A DNA stretch of 64,000 bases from Acholeplasma granularum ATCC 19168 (GTDB lineage: Bacteria > Bacillota_I > Bacilli_A > Acholeplasmatales > Acholeplasmataceae). Shown here piece after piece: positions 10,067 to 18,257 of the stretch (positions are counted from its first letter, which is position 1; every line of letters starts with the position of its first letter). The position numbers and the translations under genes are program-made. The stretch spans positions 1 through 64,000 of the forward strand of contig NZ_JAFR01000012.1 in the NCBI RefSeq assembly GCF_000526235.1. The letters are read 5' to 3'. The notes under the pieces were generated by a model that was not told the origin of the DNA, did not search any database, and saw nothing but the letters and a program-made list of their open reading frames with translations.

Positions 10067-10395
10067 CCTATAAAGGTAATGCTTCATTATGAAGTATGAA
10101 TAATAATTTCAGGTTTAATTACTATTGCATCAAATAGTATTGATAAGACGGTTACTAATAATTATTTTAAAATTGTATATCAAGTGCTTTGACATAAACA
10201 GAAATCACTACCACCTGGAAAGGTTGCAGTATATACATTTTTATATAATAATAGATTTTAAAATAGTACAGGCTAATATTAATAGTTCTGATACTTATTC
10301 AATTATTAAATAATAGTTATAATATGATAAAACAAGGTCTATTAAAAATAGATCTTTTTTATATATAACTTTGTATAAAGAAAGTTAAGCATTAG
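10067..10395. other. Non-coding stretch with possible gene remnants
   Basis: No convincing gene. A 62-codon open frame at 10125-10313 starts without a ribosome binding site and its composition is poor. In another frame, around 10155-10240, FKIVYQVL, a stop, and LPPGKVAVY can be read, which faintly resembles the N-terminal part of an alkyltransferase-like (MGMT/ATL) protein; this is weak. A terminator hairpin sits at 10334-10360. Confidence 0.4.
10334..10360 (+). terminator. Terminator hairpin
   Basis: AAGGTCTATT at 10334-10343 pairs with AATAGATC at 10347-10354, followed by T6. It would end transcription from the TIR operon before the PadR promoter. Confidence 0.75.
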
Positions 10396-10448
10396 TATTG
10401 TGTAATACACGGTACATGTGGTATTATAGTAGTGTGTATTACACAATA
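10396..10448 (+). promoter_or_regulatory. PadR-type promoter/operator with perfect 15-base inverted repeat
   Basis: TATTGTGTAATACAC (10396-10410) and its exact reverse complement (10434-10448) are separated by 23 bases. A -35-like TTGTGT (10398-10403) lies in the left arm and the -10 TATTAT at 10422-10427 sits between the arms, 18 bases away; the right arm covers the transcription start. Binding of a dimeric repressor to both arms would block this promoter, so autoregulation by the PadR protein immediately downstream is the simple reading. Confidence 0.75.
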
Positions 10449-10467
10449 TAAGAAGGAGGGGCATTGT

Positions 10468-10788
10468 TTGAACACCCAATTTAAAAAAGGTATCTTAGAT
10501 TTATGTATATTAAAAGTAGTTCAAAACAAAGAAATGTATGGATTTGAAATAATTGATAAGTTATCAAATATACTAGATATTAATGAAAATACGATTTATC
10601 CTATTTTAAGAAGACTAACTGAGCAAGAACTATTTACAACATATACAAAAGACAGTCCGCTTGGTGCACAAAGAAAGTATTATAAGATCACAAAAAAAGG
10701 TGAAGAAAAATTAAGCTCATATACAGATGAGTGGAATGAGTTTATTAAGAATGTAAATTTCATATTAGAGGGAAATGATAATGAATAA
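10468..10788 (+). CDS. PadR-family transcriptional regulator
   Basis: 106 residues from the TTG at 10468, chosen because AAGGAGGGG lies at 10453-10461 and because the sequence then begins MNTQFKKGILDLCIL, the standard PadR opening. The winged helix includes YGFEIIDKL (recognition region) and the basic ARRY-like wing 'GAQRKYYKIT'; a short C-terminal dimerisation helix follows. PadR proteins of this short type usually repress their own operon with an adjacent membrane or exporter gene. The gene ends inside the start region of the next gene (8-base overlap), and a perfect inverted repeat brackets the promoter, so autoregulation is likely. Confidence 0.9.
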   Translation: MNTQFKKGILDLCILKVVQNKEMYGFEIIDKLSNILDINENTIYPILRRLTEQELFTTYTKDSPLGAQRKYYKITKKGEEKLSSYTDEWNEFIKNVNFILEGNDNE

Positions 10789-11890
10789 GAAAAACTATTT
10801 AGAAGATATAAAAACTTATTTTATAGAAAAAGGTGTCATTGATAAAGATATTAAAAATATATTAGAAGATTATTCGGAACTTTATGATGAGGCAACAGAT
10901 TTAGGTCTAAGTCATGAAGAAGTTATTAAAAAACTAGGCAATCCTAAAGAAATTTATGAAGGTATTAAGGATACACTCAAATTTACAAATAATGAATTTA
11001 ATAGAGTTATTGGAATTATGCCTTTTATTTCTACTATATTATTTTTTATTTCAGGGTTTGCATTTAATGGTTGGACATATGCTTGGATTTTTTATTTACT
11101 TATTCCTGTTACAGCAATTATTTTAAATGTACGAGGAAGTGAAAAAATTATAGCTTTAAGTCCATTTGTTGCTGTTGTGTGTTTTTTCCTAACGGGGATT
11201 TTTTTAAACTTCTGGCATCCAGGATGGCTAATATTTTTAATTGTACCGATTACAGGAATTATATTTCATGTAAAAGGTAAGGAGAAGATAACGGCACTAT
11301 CACCATTTATATTAGCAATTATCTATATACTTATATCTACTTATGTAAGTAGTGAGTTCTACCTTTATGGTTGGGCGATATTTGCAATTATACCGGTTGT
11401 TGGAATTTTAACTAGGAAGTTAACTATAAAAGATTTAATCATGATAATCTTAATTCTATTAGCAACGGCATCTCATGTATTTTTATATTTTGAAAAAAAG
11501 GACTTAAATATTTCCTGGCTACCTTATCTTGTTCCATTTTTTATGGGAATATTACTAGGTTATGTACAAATAATAACTGGAGATAATATAAATATAAAAG
11601 ATAAAAAATGGCTTATTGTCGCAATATTAAGTATAGTAACTATATATTTAATTGTAAGTTTTTTAGTACCCAATGTATGGAAAATCAGCTGGCTTATACT
11701 ATTGTTAATACCTATAATAGCAATATATGATGAAATTAAATTTAAACACCCAGTAGCGTATACACCATTTATAGCGGTTACTATATTTATGCTATTAGGT
11801 ACATATTTACATATATGGGAATATGCATGGTTAGCATTTTTACTAATACCAATGACGGCAGTTATTACAGAAACTAAACAAACAAAATAA
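10781..11890 (+). CDS. HAAS (DUF1700-like) domain multi-spanning membrane protein
   Basis: 369 residues. I prefer ATG 10781 to ATG 10775 because the AGAGGG site at 10767-10772 is then 8 bases away. The first 65 residues form the HAAS-like helical domain (KKYLEDIK-type start, YDEATDLGLSHEEVIKKLGNPKEI), which in many Firmicutes partners the PadR protein encoded just upstream. The rest consists of about ten membrane segments arranged as internal repeats, each with an aromatic W-x-x-AW-x-x-FLLIP-x-x-AI pattern and short loops containing a KE-x-I-x-AL-x-PF motif. Function probably in sensing or membrane stress together with PadR. A terminator follows at 11916. Confidence 0.75.
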   Translation: MNKKNYLEDIKTYFIEKGVIDKDIKNILEDYSELYDEATDLGLSHEEVIKKLGNPKEIYEGIKDTLKFTNNEFNRVIGIMPFISTILFFISGFAFNGWTYAWIFYLLIPVTAIILNVRGSEKIIALSPFVAVVCFFLTGIFLNFWHPGWLIFLIVPITGIIFHVKGKEKITALSPFILAIIYILISTYVSSEFYLYGWAIFAIIPVVGILTRKLTIKDLIMIILILLATASHVFLYFEKKDLNISWLPYLVPFFMGILLGYVQIITGDNINIKDKKWLIVAILSIVTIYLIVSFLVPNVWKISWLILLLIPIIAIYDEIKFKHPVAYTPFIAVTIFMLLGTYLHIWEYAWLAFLLIPMTAVITETKQTK

Positions 11891-11915
11891 ATAATTAAAA
11901 TAGATTCAATATATT

Positions 11916-11950
11916 AAAATACTCATTTATTATAAATGGGTATTTTTTAT
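11916..11950 (+). terminator. Terminator after PadR/HAAS operon
   Basis: AAAATACTCATTTA (11916-11929) pairs with TAAATGGGTATTTT (11933-11946) including one T-G pair, followed by T-rich sequence. Confidence 0.75.
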
Positions 11951-12026
11951 GGATAAGATATTAATGATATAATTAAACATAATCGGTTAAATCTTATATT
12001 GTTAATATAATTAAAGGGGAAAATTC

Positions 12027-12935
12027 ATGATTTTATTAAACGACTTATTTTTATTTGATAATCTAATAAAACAGTATAAATCAAATAAAAGAATTAAATT
12101 AAGATTCAATACAAACTTCAAAGATAAGAAAAATCATTTTACATATGATTTTGTAGATATGTATACTTCAAAATCAAATGATTTTTTACCATATATACTA
12201 AGTATTGGTAGTGGTAAAAAAGCCAGAAATGATGAAAAAGATATTCAATTTCAATTTATTGAAGTAGAAGATCACCGTTGGTTATTTGTTGGTGCATATG
12301 AAATAATAGAACCCAAATCAAATATACACATCAATCAAAATGGTATAAGTTTTAATTATGCAAAAGCATTAAGGCTTTCAAATTACGATAAATTTATTGA
12401 CCGTGTGATTGTAGAGTGGATAAATAAACCTAGACAGTTTTTTTATGTGGATAAAGAAATCATTAATAATATAAAAATATCAGAAATATCAAGTAAACCT
12501 TACTTTGAAAGACAAATTAATTTTCCAGGGTATGAAAATTTATCAATGACTTATTATGATTTAAAGCAGCACTTAAACAATCAATCATTTATTGAACATT
12601 TATCTACTATTTATGCTGTCTATTTAATTACAGATATTAAAAAAGGAAAACTTTATGTTGGTGCAGCATATGGCCATGATGGTTTATATGGCAGATGGTC
12701 TACATATTTAAAAGAGGGTTATGATCGTAATGAACTTGAAGATAGTAAATATCCGAATGTAAAATTAAAAGAACTTGTTACTAAAGAAGGATTATCCTAT
12801 ATTCAAGATAATTTTAAATATACGATACTTGAAATATTTCCAAAAACAGAAATTGGTAAACAGCAAGCACTCTTAAGAGAAACATATTGGAAAGAAGTTT
12901 TCATGACAAAAACGTTTGGATATAATGCAAATTAA
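12027..12935 (+). CDS. GIY-YIG nuclease-domain protein
   Basis: 302 residues. The N-terminal ~185 residues are an uncharacterised alpha/beta domain containing FLPYILSIGSGKKARND and a later VEWINKPRQF segment. The C-terminal domain has the GIY-YIG landmarks: VYLI (GIY position) and LYVGAAYG (YIG position) at about 197-217, the catalytic arginine in GRWSTYL near 226, and the metal-binding glutamate in LRETYWKE near 287. This two-domain form is widespread in bacteria as a stand-alone protein and may act in DNA repair or defence; no restriction partner is adjacent. AAAGGGGA at 12013-12020 supports ATG 12027. It lies 35 bases before the UPF0316 gene, so the two may be co-transcribed. Confidence 0.8.
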   Translation: MILLNDLFLFDNLIKQYKSNKRIKLRFNTNFKDKKNHFTYDFVDMYTSKSNDFLPYILSIGSGKKARNDEKDIQFQFIEVEDHRWLFVGAYEIIEPKSNIHINQNGISFNYAKALRLSNYDKFIDRVIVEWINKPRQFFYVDKEIINNIKISEISSKPYFERQINFPGYENLSMTYYDLKQHLNNQSFIEHLSTIYAVYLITDIKKGKLYVGAAYGHDGLYGRWSTYLKEGYDRNELEDSKYPNVKLKELVTKEGLSYIQDNFKYTILEIFPKTEIGKQQALLRETYWKEVFMTKTFGYNAN

Positions 12936-12970
12936 ATTTTAAATAATTATTATAAGGAGTAGATAATAAC

Positions 12971-13534
12971 ATGATAGATTTTTTAATAGATTTTCTTACT
13001 GCAGCACCTTGGTATACAGTATTATTTGTTTTTGTTGCTAAAGTTATTGAGGTAACTTTATCAACAACAAGATTAATAATCGTTAATAGAGGTTTTAAAT
13101 TAGAAGGAGCAATCGTTTCCTTTATTGAAGTACTTATTTGGGTATTTGTAGCATCTCAAGTAGTAAATGATGTAAAAACAGCACCACTATTAGGCATAAT
13201 CTATGCATTTGGTTATGCTGTAGGTGTATTTGTAGGTTCGATTGTTGAAAATAAAATGGCTTTTGGTAAAGTTATGTTACATATTATATTACCTACAAAA
13301 AATGCTAAAGAAGTTGCAAAATACATAAGAGACCAAAAAATTGGTCTAACAACAATAGAAGCTAAAGGTATTAAAGATGATAAGTTGGTATTTATTACAT
13401 ATACCAACAGAAAGAATTTAAGTGAACTTATCTTAGGCATTGAATCAATTGAACCAGATGCTTTAATTGCTGAAAATGATGTTGTAAAACTTACAGGTGG
13501 CACTGTTCCAAAACGCCAAAGAATTGTAAAATAA
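12971..13534 (+). CDS. UPF0316 / DUF2179 membrane protein
   Basis: 187 residues. Three membrane segments (about 13-33, 43-63 and 70-92) with VIEVTLSTTRLIIVNRG between the first two are the signature of the UPF0316 family. The C-terminal ~80 residues form the small cytoplasmic DUF2179 domain (LTTIEAKGIKDDKLVFITYTNRK), ending with a basic tail. Function is not known; members occur widely in Firmicutes. AAGGAG at 12954-12959 sets the start. The gene is followed by a degenerate VOC gene. Confidence 0.88.
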   Translation: MIDFLIDFLTAAPWYTVLFVFVAKVIEVTLSTTRLIIVNRGFKLEGAIVSFIEVLIWVFVASQVVNDVKTAPLLGIIYAFGYAVGVFVGSIVENKMAFGKVMLHIILPTKNAKEVAKYIRDQKIGLTTIEAKGIKDDKLVFITYTNRKNLSELILGIESIEPDALIAENDVVKLTGGTVPKRQRIVK

Positions 13535-13562
13535 TATTTTTTTAATAATGCAGGTATAAAAT

Positions 13563-13831
13563 ATAGAATTATTTTCCCTTGATGAACTTGCTAAAGATAT
13601 AGATGAAACTAAATCTCCTATAATAACTCAGTCAGGTTTTAATGTATAACACGAGCTTGTAATATGAAAAATAAACATGAAGTTGATGATGTCATGAATT
13701 TAGTCAAAATGCTTGGAGGAGATGTTTTTAAAGAACCCAAGATGACTATTTGAGGCGGTTATAGTGGATATTTTAAAGATTTAGATGGATACTACCGGGA
13801 AGTTTCCCATGCTGACTTTTTTAAAAATTAG
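13563..13831 (+). pseudogene. Remnant of a VOC (glyoxalase/bleomycin-resistance-like) family gene
   Basis: Only the C-terminal part remains. From 13563 one frame reads IELFSLDELAKDI... to FNV and then meets TAA at 13647; a shift near 13646 restores ITRACNMKNKHEVDDVMNL, and from ATG 13664 the same frame runs to TAG 13829. In it the typical VOC block KEP-x-x-T-x-W-GGYSGYFKD-x-DGYY-x-EV is readable except that TGA (13751-13753) stands where the conserved Trp is expected. So there are at least two lesions (a frameshift and a nonsense change) and a missing N-terminal half. Because TGA is a stop in this genome, the gene is dead. No function is retained. Confidence 0.85.
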
Positions 13832-13884
13832 ATTCAAATGATATGTTGGTGATTAAGTAAATAATGATATATATAAAATGAAAT

Positions 13885-13920
13885 AAGTGAAGCATAAATG
13901 ATATGTTTCACTTCATTTTT
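13885..13920 (+). terminator. Hairpin terminator upstream of the MarR operon
   Basis: AAGTGAAGCATA (13885-13896) pairs with TATGTTTCACTT (13902-13913) with one G-T pair and a five-base loop, followed closely by T5. It ends the UPF0316/VOC-remnant transcript. Confidence 0.75.
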
Positions 13921-13970
13921 ATTTAATTATGGTAAATAAAATATTATTAACTTCTTTATAGGCAAATTTA

Positions 13971-14012
13971 TTGACAATATTTTTTTTAAATATATAATCA
14001 TTAGCATGCTAA
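13971..14012 (+). promoter_or_regulatory. MarR-type promoter with palindromic operator
   Basis: TTGACA at 13971-13976 and TATAAT at 13993-13998 are spaced by 16 bases. Two bases beyond lies the perfect 12-base palindrome TTAGCATGCTAA (14001-14012), at the transcription start. A MarR gene begins 22 bases downstream, so this is very likely its operator and it would control the exporter genes as well. Confidence 0.8.
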
Positions 14013-14033
14013 CTATAAGGGAGGGCACATTAC

Positions 14034-14462
14034 GTGAATATTGGACTTGAACTAAAAAGTGTAATGAACCTGATTGTGCGTTACACCCATAAATTATCTG
14101 AACTACAAAATATATCAATGCAACAAGCAGCTATTATCAAATATTTAATGCATCATCAAAATGAAGATATTAATTCAAAAGATTTAGAAATAGCATTTAG
14201 TATGCGTGGATCGACTTGTTCTAGAATGTTAACTACAATGGAACAAAATGATTTGATTATGCGTATAGATGATCAAAATGATTCAAGAAAAAAGATTATA
14301 AAGCCTACAGAAAAATCAATTCGATTTATCAGTAGTATTAAAGATAAATTTGATGAGATGGAAGAAAAAATCAAACAAAATATTACATTAGAAGATTTAG
14401 AAATATTTAAAAAAGTTATTGAACAAATCAAACAAAACATTACATTAGAAGATGAGGTATAA
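14034..14462 (+). CDS. MarR-family transcriptional regulator
   Basis: 142 residues from GTG 14034, preceded by GGGAGGG at 14019-14025. The winged helix-turn-helix is typical: QQAAIIKYLMHH, then INSKDLEIAFSMRGSTCSRML (recognition helix) and the wing DQNDSRKKIIKPT. The C-terminal dimerisation helix contains a direct repeat of IKQNITLED at about residues 113-121 and 131-139, also visible in DNA, an apparent recent duplication. The gene lies 3 bases ahead of two ABC exporter half-transporters and downstream of a palindromic operator, the standard layout of a ligand-released repressor of a drug exporter. Confidence 0.92.
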   Translation: MNIGLELKSVMNLIVRYTHKLSELQNISMQQAAIIKYLMHHQNEDINSKDLEIAFSMRGSTCSRMLTTMEQNDLIMRIDDQNDSRKKIIKPTEKSIRFISSIKDKFDEMEEKIKQNITLEDLEIFKKVIEQIKQNITLEDEV

Positions 14463-14465
14463 CAC

Positions 14466-16226
14466 ATGTTAAGAATACTTAAGTATATTAAGTTAAAAGA
14501 ATGGATTTGGATAATTATATCACTTGCACTCATTATGGGACAAGTTTATTTAGAATTAGAATTACCACAATATATGCTCAATATTTCAAGAATGGCGTTA
14601 GGTGATGATACCGTTATTTGGGATATCGTATTAGAAGGATTAAAGATGTTGGGACTTGCATTAGGAAGTTTAGCATCTGCAGTAGTTGTTGGACTAATAT
14701 TTGCACGTATATCATCCAGATTTGGTGCAAGACTACGATTTAATATATTTACGAAAACAACAGAATTTTCAATGGAAGAAATTAATAATTTTTCTACACC
14801 AAGTTTAATTACTCGTTCAACAAATGATATTAACCAAGTTCAAATGATTATTTCATTGGGTGCACAAATTATATTAAAAGCACCAATACTTGCAATTTGG
14901 AGTATTTATAAAATATCAGATTCTAGATGGGAATTTACCTTATCTACAATAATTGCTATATTTATTATTTCAATTGTTCTTATATTAATCATTTTCTTTG
15001 CAATGCCAAGATTCAAAAAAATACAAAAAAATACAGACGAACTCAATAAGCACTCTAGAGAAAACCTATCAGGCTTAAGAGTTATTAAAGCATACAATGC
15101 AGAAAAATTCCAAACAGGTAAAATCAATAGCATTAGTGATAACTTAATGAATGATTCTTTATTTGCTGGTCGTATTATGAGTTTAATGATGCCTACAATG
15201 ACTCTTGTTATGTCAGGTGTTGGTTTAGCTATTTACTGGATTGGTGGTAGTTTAATTGGAAATGTGACACTTGATTTAGCAAACCCACTAGTTGGACTTC
15301 TTGCTCGTATGGAAATATATGGACCAATGATTATTTTCTCACAATATGCAATGCAAGTAATTATGGCATTTATGATGCTAGTGATGATATTTGTTATTAT
15401 GCCTAGAGCTCAAGTATCTGCTAACCGTATATTAGATGTTTTAGAAACAAAAACAAAAATTATTGATGGTTATCAATCACTTGAAACAAAAGTAGAATCT
15501 TTAGAGTTTAAAAACGTATCATTTAAATACCCGGATGCATCTGATCTAGTATTAAAAAATATAAGTTTTAAAGCAAACAAAGGTGAAGTCGTTGCAATTA
15601 TTGGTGCAACCGGTGCAGGTAAATCAACACTCATTAACTTAATTCCAAGATTTTATGATGTAACTAAAGGTGAAATTAAAGTAAATAATGAAAACATTAA
15701 AAACTATATACAAAAAGATCTAAGACATAAAATTGGATACATTTCACAACAAGCATTTTTATTTAGTGGAACGATTCAAACAAATGTTAACTACGGAACA
15801 GATATATCTAAAAAATTAGATGATGCATTATATATTGCTCAAGCCAATGATTTTGTAAATACATTAGATGAAAAAGAAAAATCACGTGTATCACAAGCGG
15901 GTAAAAACTTTTCTGGTGGTCAAAAACAAAGAATTTCTATTGCACGTGCAATCCAAAAAGAATCAGATATCTTAATATTTGATGATAGTTTTTCAGCACT
16001 TGATTATCAAACAGACCGCAATTTAAGAAATGCATTAAAAACTAATTTAGATGAACATATCACTTTAATTGTTGCTCAAAGAATTGGAACAATTAAAAAC
16101 GCAGATTTAATTTTAGTCATTGATGAAGGTGAAATTGTTGGTCAAGGCACACATGAATATTTATTAAAAGAAAATGCAGTTTATAGAGAAATTGCATTAT
16201 CACAATTATCAGAGGAGGAAATTTAA
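14466..16226 (+). CDS. ABC exporter half-transporter with degenerate ATP site (heterodimer subunit 1)
   Basis: 586 residues: six membrane helices (about 15-315) followed by a nucleotide-binding domain. Walker A is GATGAGKST (near 379), the signature is FSGGQ, but Walker B reads ILIFDDS, with Asp in place of the catalytic Glu, and the switch histidine position is Gln (VAQRIGTI). Such changes mark the non-catalytic site of heterodimeric exporters of the BmrC/TM287 kind. Its partner starts one base after its stop codon. The pair is controlled by the MarR gene just upstream, so the likely substrate is a toxic amphiphile or drug, which the sequence does not identify. Confidence 0.9.
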   Translation: MLRILKYIKLKEWIWIIISLALIMGQVYLELELPQYMLNISRMALGDDTVIWDIVLEGLKMLGLALGSLASAVVVGLIFARISSRFGARLRFNIFTKTTEFSMEEINNFSTPSLITRSTNDINQVQMIISLGAQIILKAPILAIWSIYKISDSRWEFTLSTIIAIFIISIVLILIIFFAMPRFKKIQKNTDELNKHSRENLSGLRVIKAYNAEKFQTGKINSISDNLMNDSLFAGRIMSLMMPTMTLVMSGVGLAIYWIGGSLIGNVTLDLANPLVGLLARMEIYGPMIIFSQYAMQVIMAFMMLVMIFVIMPRAQVSANRILDVLETKTKIIDGYQSLETKVESLEFKNVSFKYPDASDLVLKNISFKANKGEVVAIIGATGAGKSTLINLIPRFYDVTKGEIKVNNENIKNYIQKDLRHKIGYISQQAFLFSGTIQTNVNYGTDISKKLDDALYIAQANDFVNTLDEKEKSRVSQAGKNFSGGQKQRISIARAIQKESDILIFDDSFSALDYQTDRNLRNALKTNLDEHITLIVAQRIGTIKNADLILVIDEGEIVGQGTHEYLLKENAVYREIALSQLSEEEI

Positions 16227-16227
16227 T

Positions 16228-18093
16228 ATGACAAAACATAAAGAAGAAAACACACAACTAAAAACTCCTCAAGGTAAAGGACCTAATCATGGAATCATGA
16301 TGGGTGGTGGATCTAAAGCAAAAGACTTTAAAAAATCATTTAAACAATTAATTTCATATGCAAAAACATATAAAGTATTAATTATTATGGCATTTATTAT
16401 GGCATTTGTTGGAACTATTCTTAATATTATAGGACCTGACTTTATTAAACAAATGACAAATGAAATTACAAAAGCAATTGATTTTAGACCTGATAAAGGT
16501 ATTTATCCATCTGAAACAATTAATTTAGGGTTAATTAACCGTTTAGGTATCATCTTAGTTGTGTTTTATAGTTTAGGATTTATCTTTAACTATGTACAAG
16601 GATTTATTTTAACGACAGTATCTCAAAGAATTTCTAATAAATTTAGAAAAGATATTGCGATAAAGATGAATAAAGTTCCATTTAAATATTATGATACAAC
16701 AAATATTGGTGATGTATTAAGCCGTATGACTAATGATGTGGATATGGTTGGACAAACCTATCAACAAAGCTTTGGTTCATTAGTAACTGCAATTACTATG
16801 TTTATTGGCTCCATTGTCATGATGTTTATAACAAACTGGATTTTAGCACTTACAGCAATTGCCTCATCACTACTTGGATTTATGGTTATGATGGTTTTTA
16901 TGATGCGTTCCCAAAAATATTTTAGAACTTATCAATCTAAACTTGGTGCAATTAATGGTCACATCGAAGAAATCTATACAGGGCATACAAACGTTAAAGC
17001 TTATAATGCTGAAAGTAAAGAAGTTCAAACATTTAATGAAATGAATGAAGATTTATATAAAAGTGGTTGGAAGTCACAATTTCTATCAGGCATTATGATG
17101 CCGATGATGGGTTTTGTAGGTAACTTAGGATATGTTGCAGTTATTATAGTTGGTGCACTATTAGTATCAAAAGGTAATCTTGAATTTGGTGTGATATTAG
17201 CATTCTTAATCTATGTTAGACTATTTACTCAACCCTTATCTACAATGGCTCAAGCAATGACATCACTTCAATCTGGTACAGCAGCAGCAGAACGTGTATT
17301 TGAATTCTTAGAAGAAAAAGAATTAGAAGATGAATCCTATAAAACTAAGACTTTAGACAATGTAAAAGGTGATGTTGAGTTTAAAAATGTTAAATTTGGA
17401 TATGAAGAAAATAATTTAATTATTAAAGACTTTTCAGCAAAAGTTAAAGCTGGTCAAAAGGTTGCTATTGTTGGACCAACAGGTGCCGGTAAAACAACAC
17501 TTGTTAACTTAATGATGCGCTTTTATGAGCTAAATAGTGGAAGTATATTAATTGATGGTACAGATATTAAAGAACTTACAAGAAAAAATGTACATAACTT
17601 ATTTGGTATGGTCTTACAAGATACTTGGTTATTTGAAGGAACAATTTATGATAACTTAGTTTTTACAAATACAAATATTACCATCAAAGAGGTAGAACAA
17701 ATTTGTAAAACTGTAGGTATTCACTTCTTTATTAATACACTGCCTGATAAATATCAAACAATACTAACTGATAAGGTAAACTTATCAGCTGGTCAAAAAC
17801 AATTACTAACAATTGCAAGAGCAATTATTCTTAATGCACCACTGTTAATATTTGATGAAGCAACATCTTCTATAGATACAAGAACAGAAGTATTAATCCA
17901 ACAAGCAATGGATAACTTAATGAAGGGTAGAACATCTTTTGTAATTGCACATAGACTATCTACAATTAAAAATGCAGACCTTATTTTAGTTATGGATAAA
18001 GGCGATATTGTTGAAAGTGGTACACATCAAGAACTACTTGAAAAAGATGGCTTTTACGCACAATTATATAACTCACAATTTGATCCATCATAA
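16228..18093 (+). CDS. ABC exporter half-transporter with consensus catalytic residues (heterodimer subunit 2)
   Basis: 621 residues from ATG 16228, which follows GAGGAGGAA; an upstream in-frame ATG would lie inside the previous gene. An N-terminal 45-residue basic, glycine-rich extension (GPNHGIMMGGGSK) precedes six membrane helices and a nucleotide-binding domain. Walker A GPTGAGKTT, Walker B LLIFDEATSS with the catalytic Glu, and H-loop AHRLSTIK are intact; the signature is LSAGQ instead of LSGGQ. In a heterodimer the intact Walker B/H-loop pairs with the partner's FSGGQ to make the working site, while LSAGQ faces the degenerate site, exactly the asymmetry seen in this exporter class. Confidence 0.92.
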   Translation: MTKHKEENTQLKTPQGKGPNHGIMMGGGSKAKDFKKSFKQLISYAKTYKVLIIMAFIMAFVGTILNIIGPDFIKQMTNEITKAIDFRPDKGIYPSETINLGLINRLGIILVVFYSLGFIFNYVQGFILTTVSQRISNKFRKDIAIKMNKVPFKYYDTTNIGDVLSRMTNDVDMVGQTYQQSFGSLVTAITMFIGSIVMMFITNWILALTAIASSLLGFMVMMVFMMRSQKYFRTYQSKLGAINGHIEEIYTGHTNVKAYNAESKEVQTFNEMNEDLYKSGWKSQFLSGIMMPMMGFVGNLGYVAVIIVGALLVSKGNLEFGVILAFLIYVRLFTQPLSTMAQAMTSLQSGTAAAERVFEFLEEKELEDESYKTKTLDNVKGDVEFKNVKFGYEENNLIIKDFSAKVKAGQKVAIVGPTGAGKTTLVNLMMRFYELNSGSILIDGTDIKELTRKNVHNLFGMVLQDTWLFEGTIYDNLVFTNTNITIKEVEQICKTVGIHFFINTLPDKYQTILTDKVNLSAGQKQLLTIARAIILNAPLLIFDEATSSIDTRTEVLIQQAMDNLMKGRTSFVIAHRLSTIKNADLILVMDKGDIVESGTHQELLEKDGFYAQLYNSQFDPS

Positions 18094-18097
18094 TATC

Positions 18098-18126
18098 AAG
18101 AATCAAGCGAAAGCTTGATTCTTTTT
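18098..18126 (+). terminator. Terminator after the MarR/ABC exporter operon
   Basis: A perfect 11-base stem, AAGAATCAAGC with its complement at 18113-18123, closed by a GAAA loop and followed by T-rich sequence. Confidence 0.9.
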
Positions 18127-18257
18127 AATTTAGATAAAGGTTCAATAGTAATTCTAGTAATTAAAAATTATTATGTTACAATAGTAATGTGAATATAACC
18201 TAAACTAATAAATATATAAAAATCAGTAATTTTTACAATAAAAATAGGGGTATAAAT

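Noticed and set aside
10125-10313. 62-codon open frame after the TIR gene
   Set aside because: No ribosome binding site, poor composition, and it lies in a region with many stops in other frames; most likely chance.
10396-10448. Inverted repeat read as a transposon end
   Set aside because: Its position on the promoter and lack of a transposase gene or target duplication favour an operator.
13213-13503. 96-codon open frame opposite the UPF0316 gene
   Set aside because: Overlaps a clear membrane-protein gene fully; no ribosome site.
13751-13753. TGA read as tryptophan (code 4)
   Set aside because: TGA ends at least three well-defined genes in the window and all intact genes use TGG, so TGA is a stop here.
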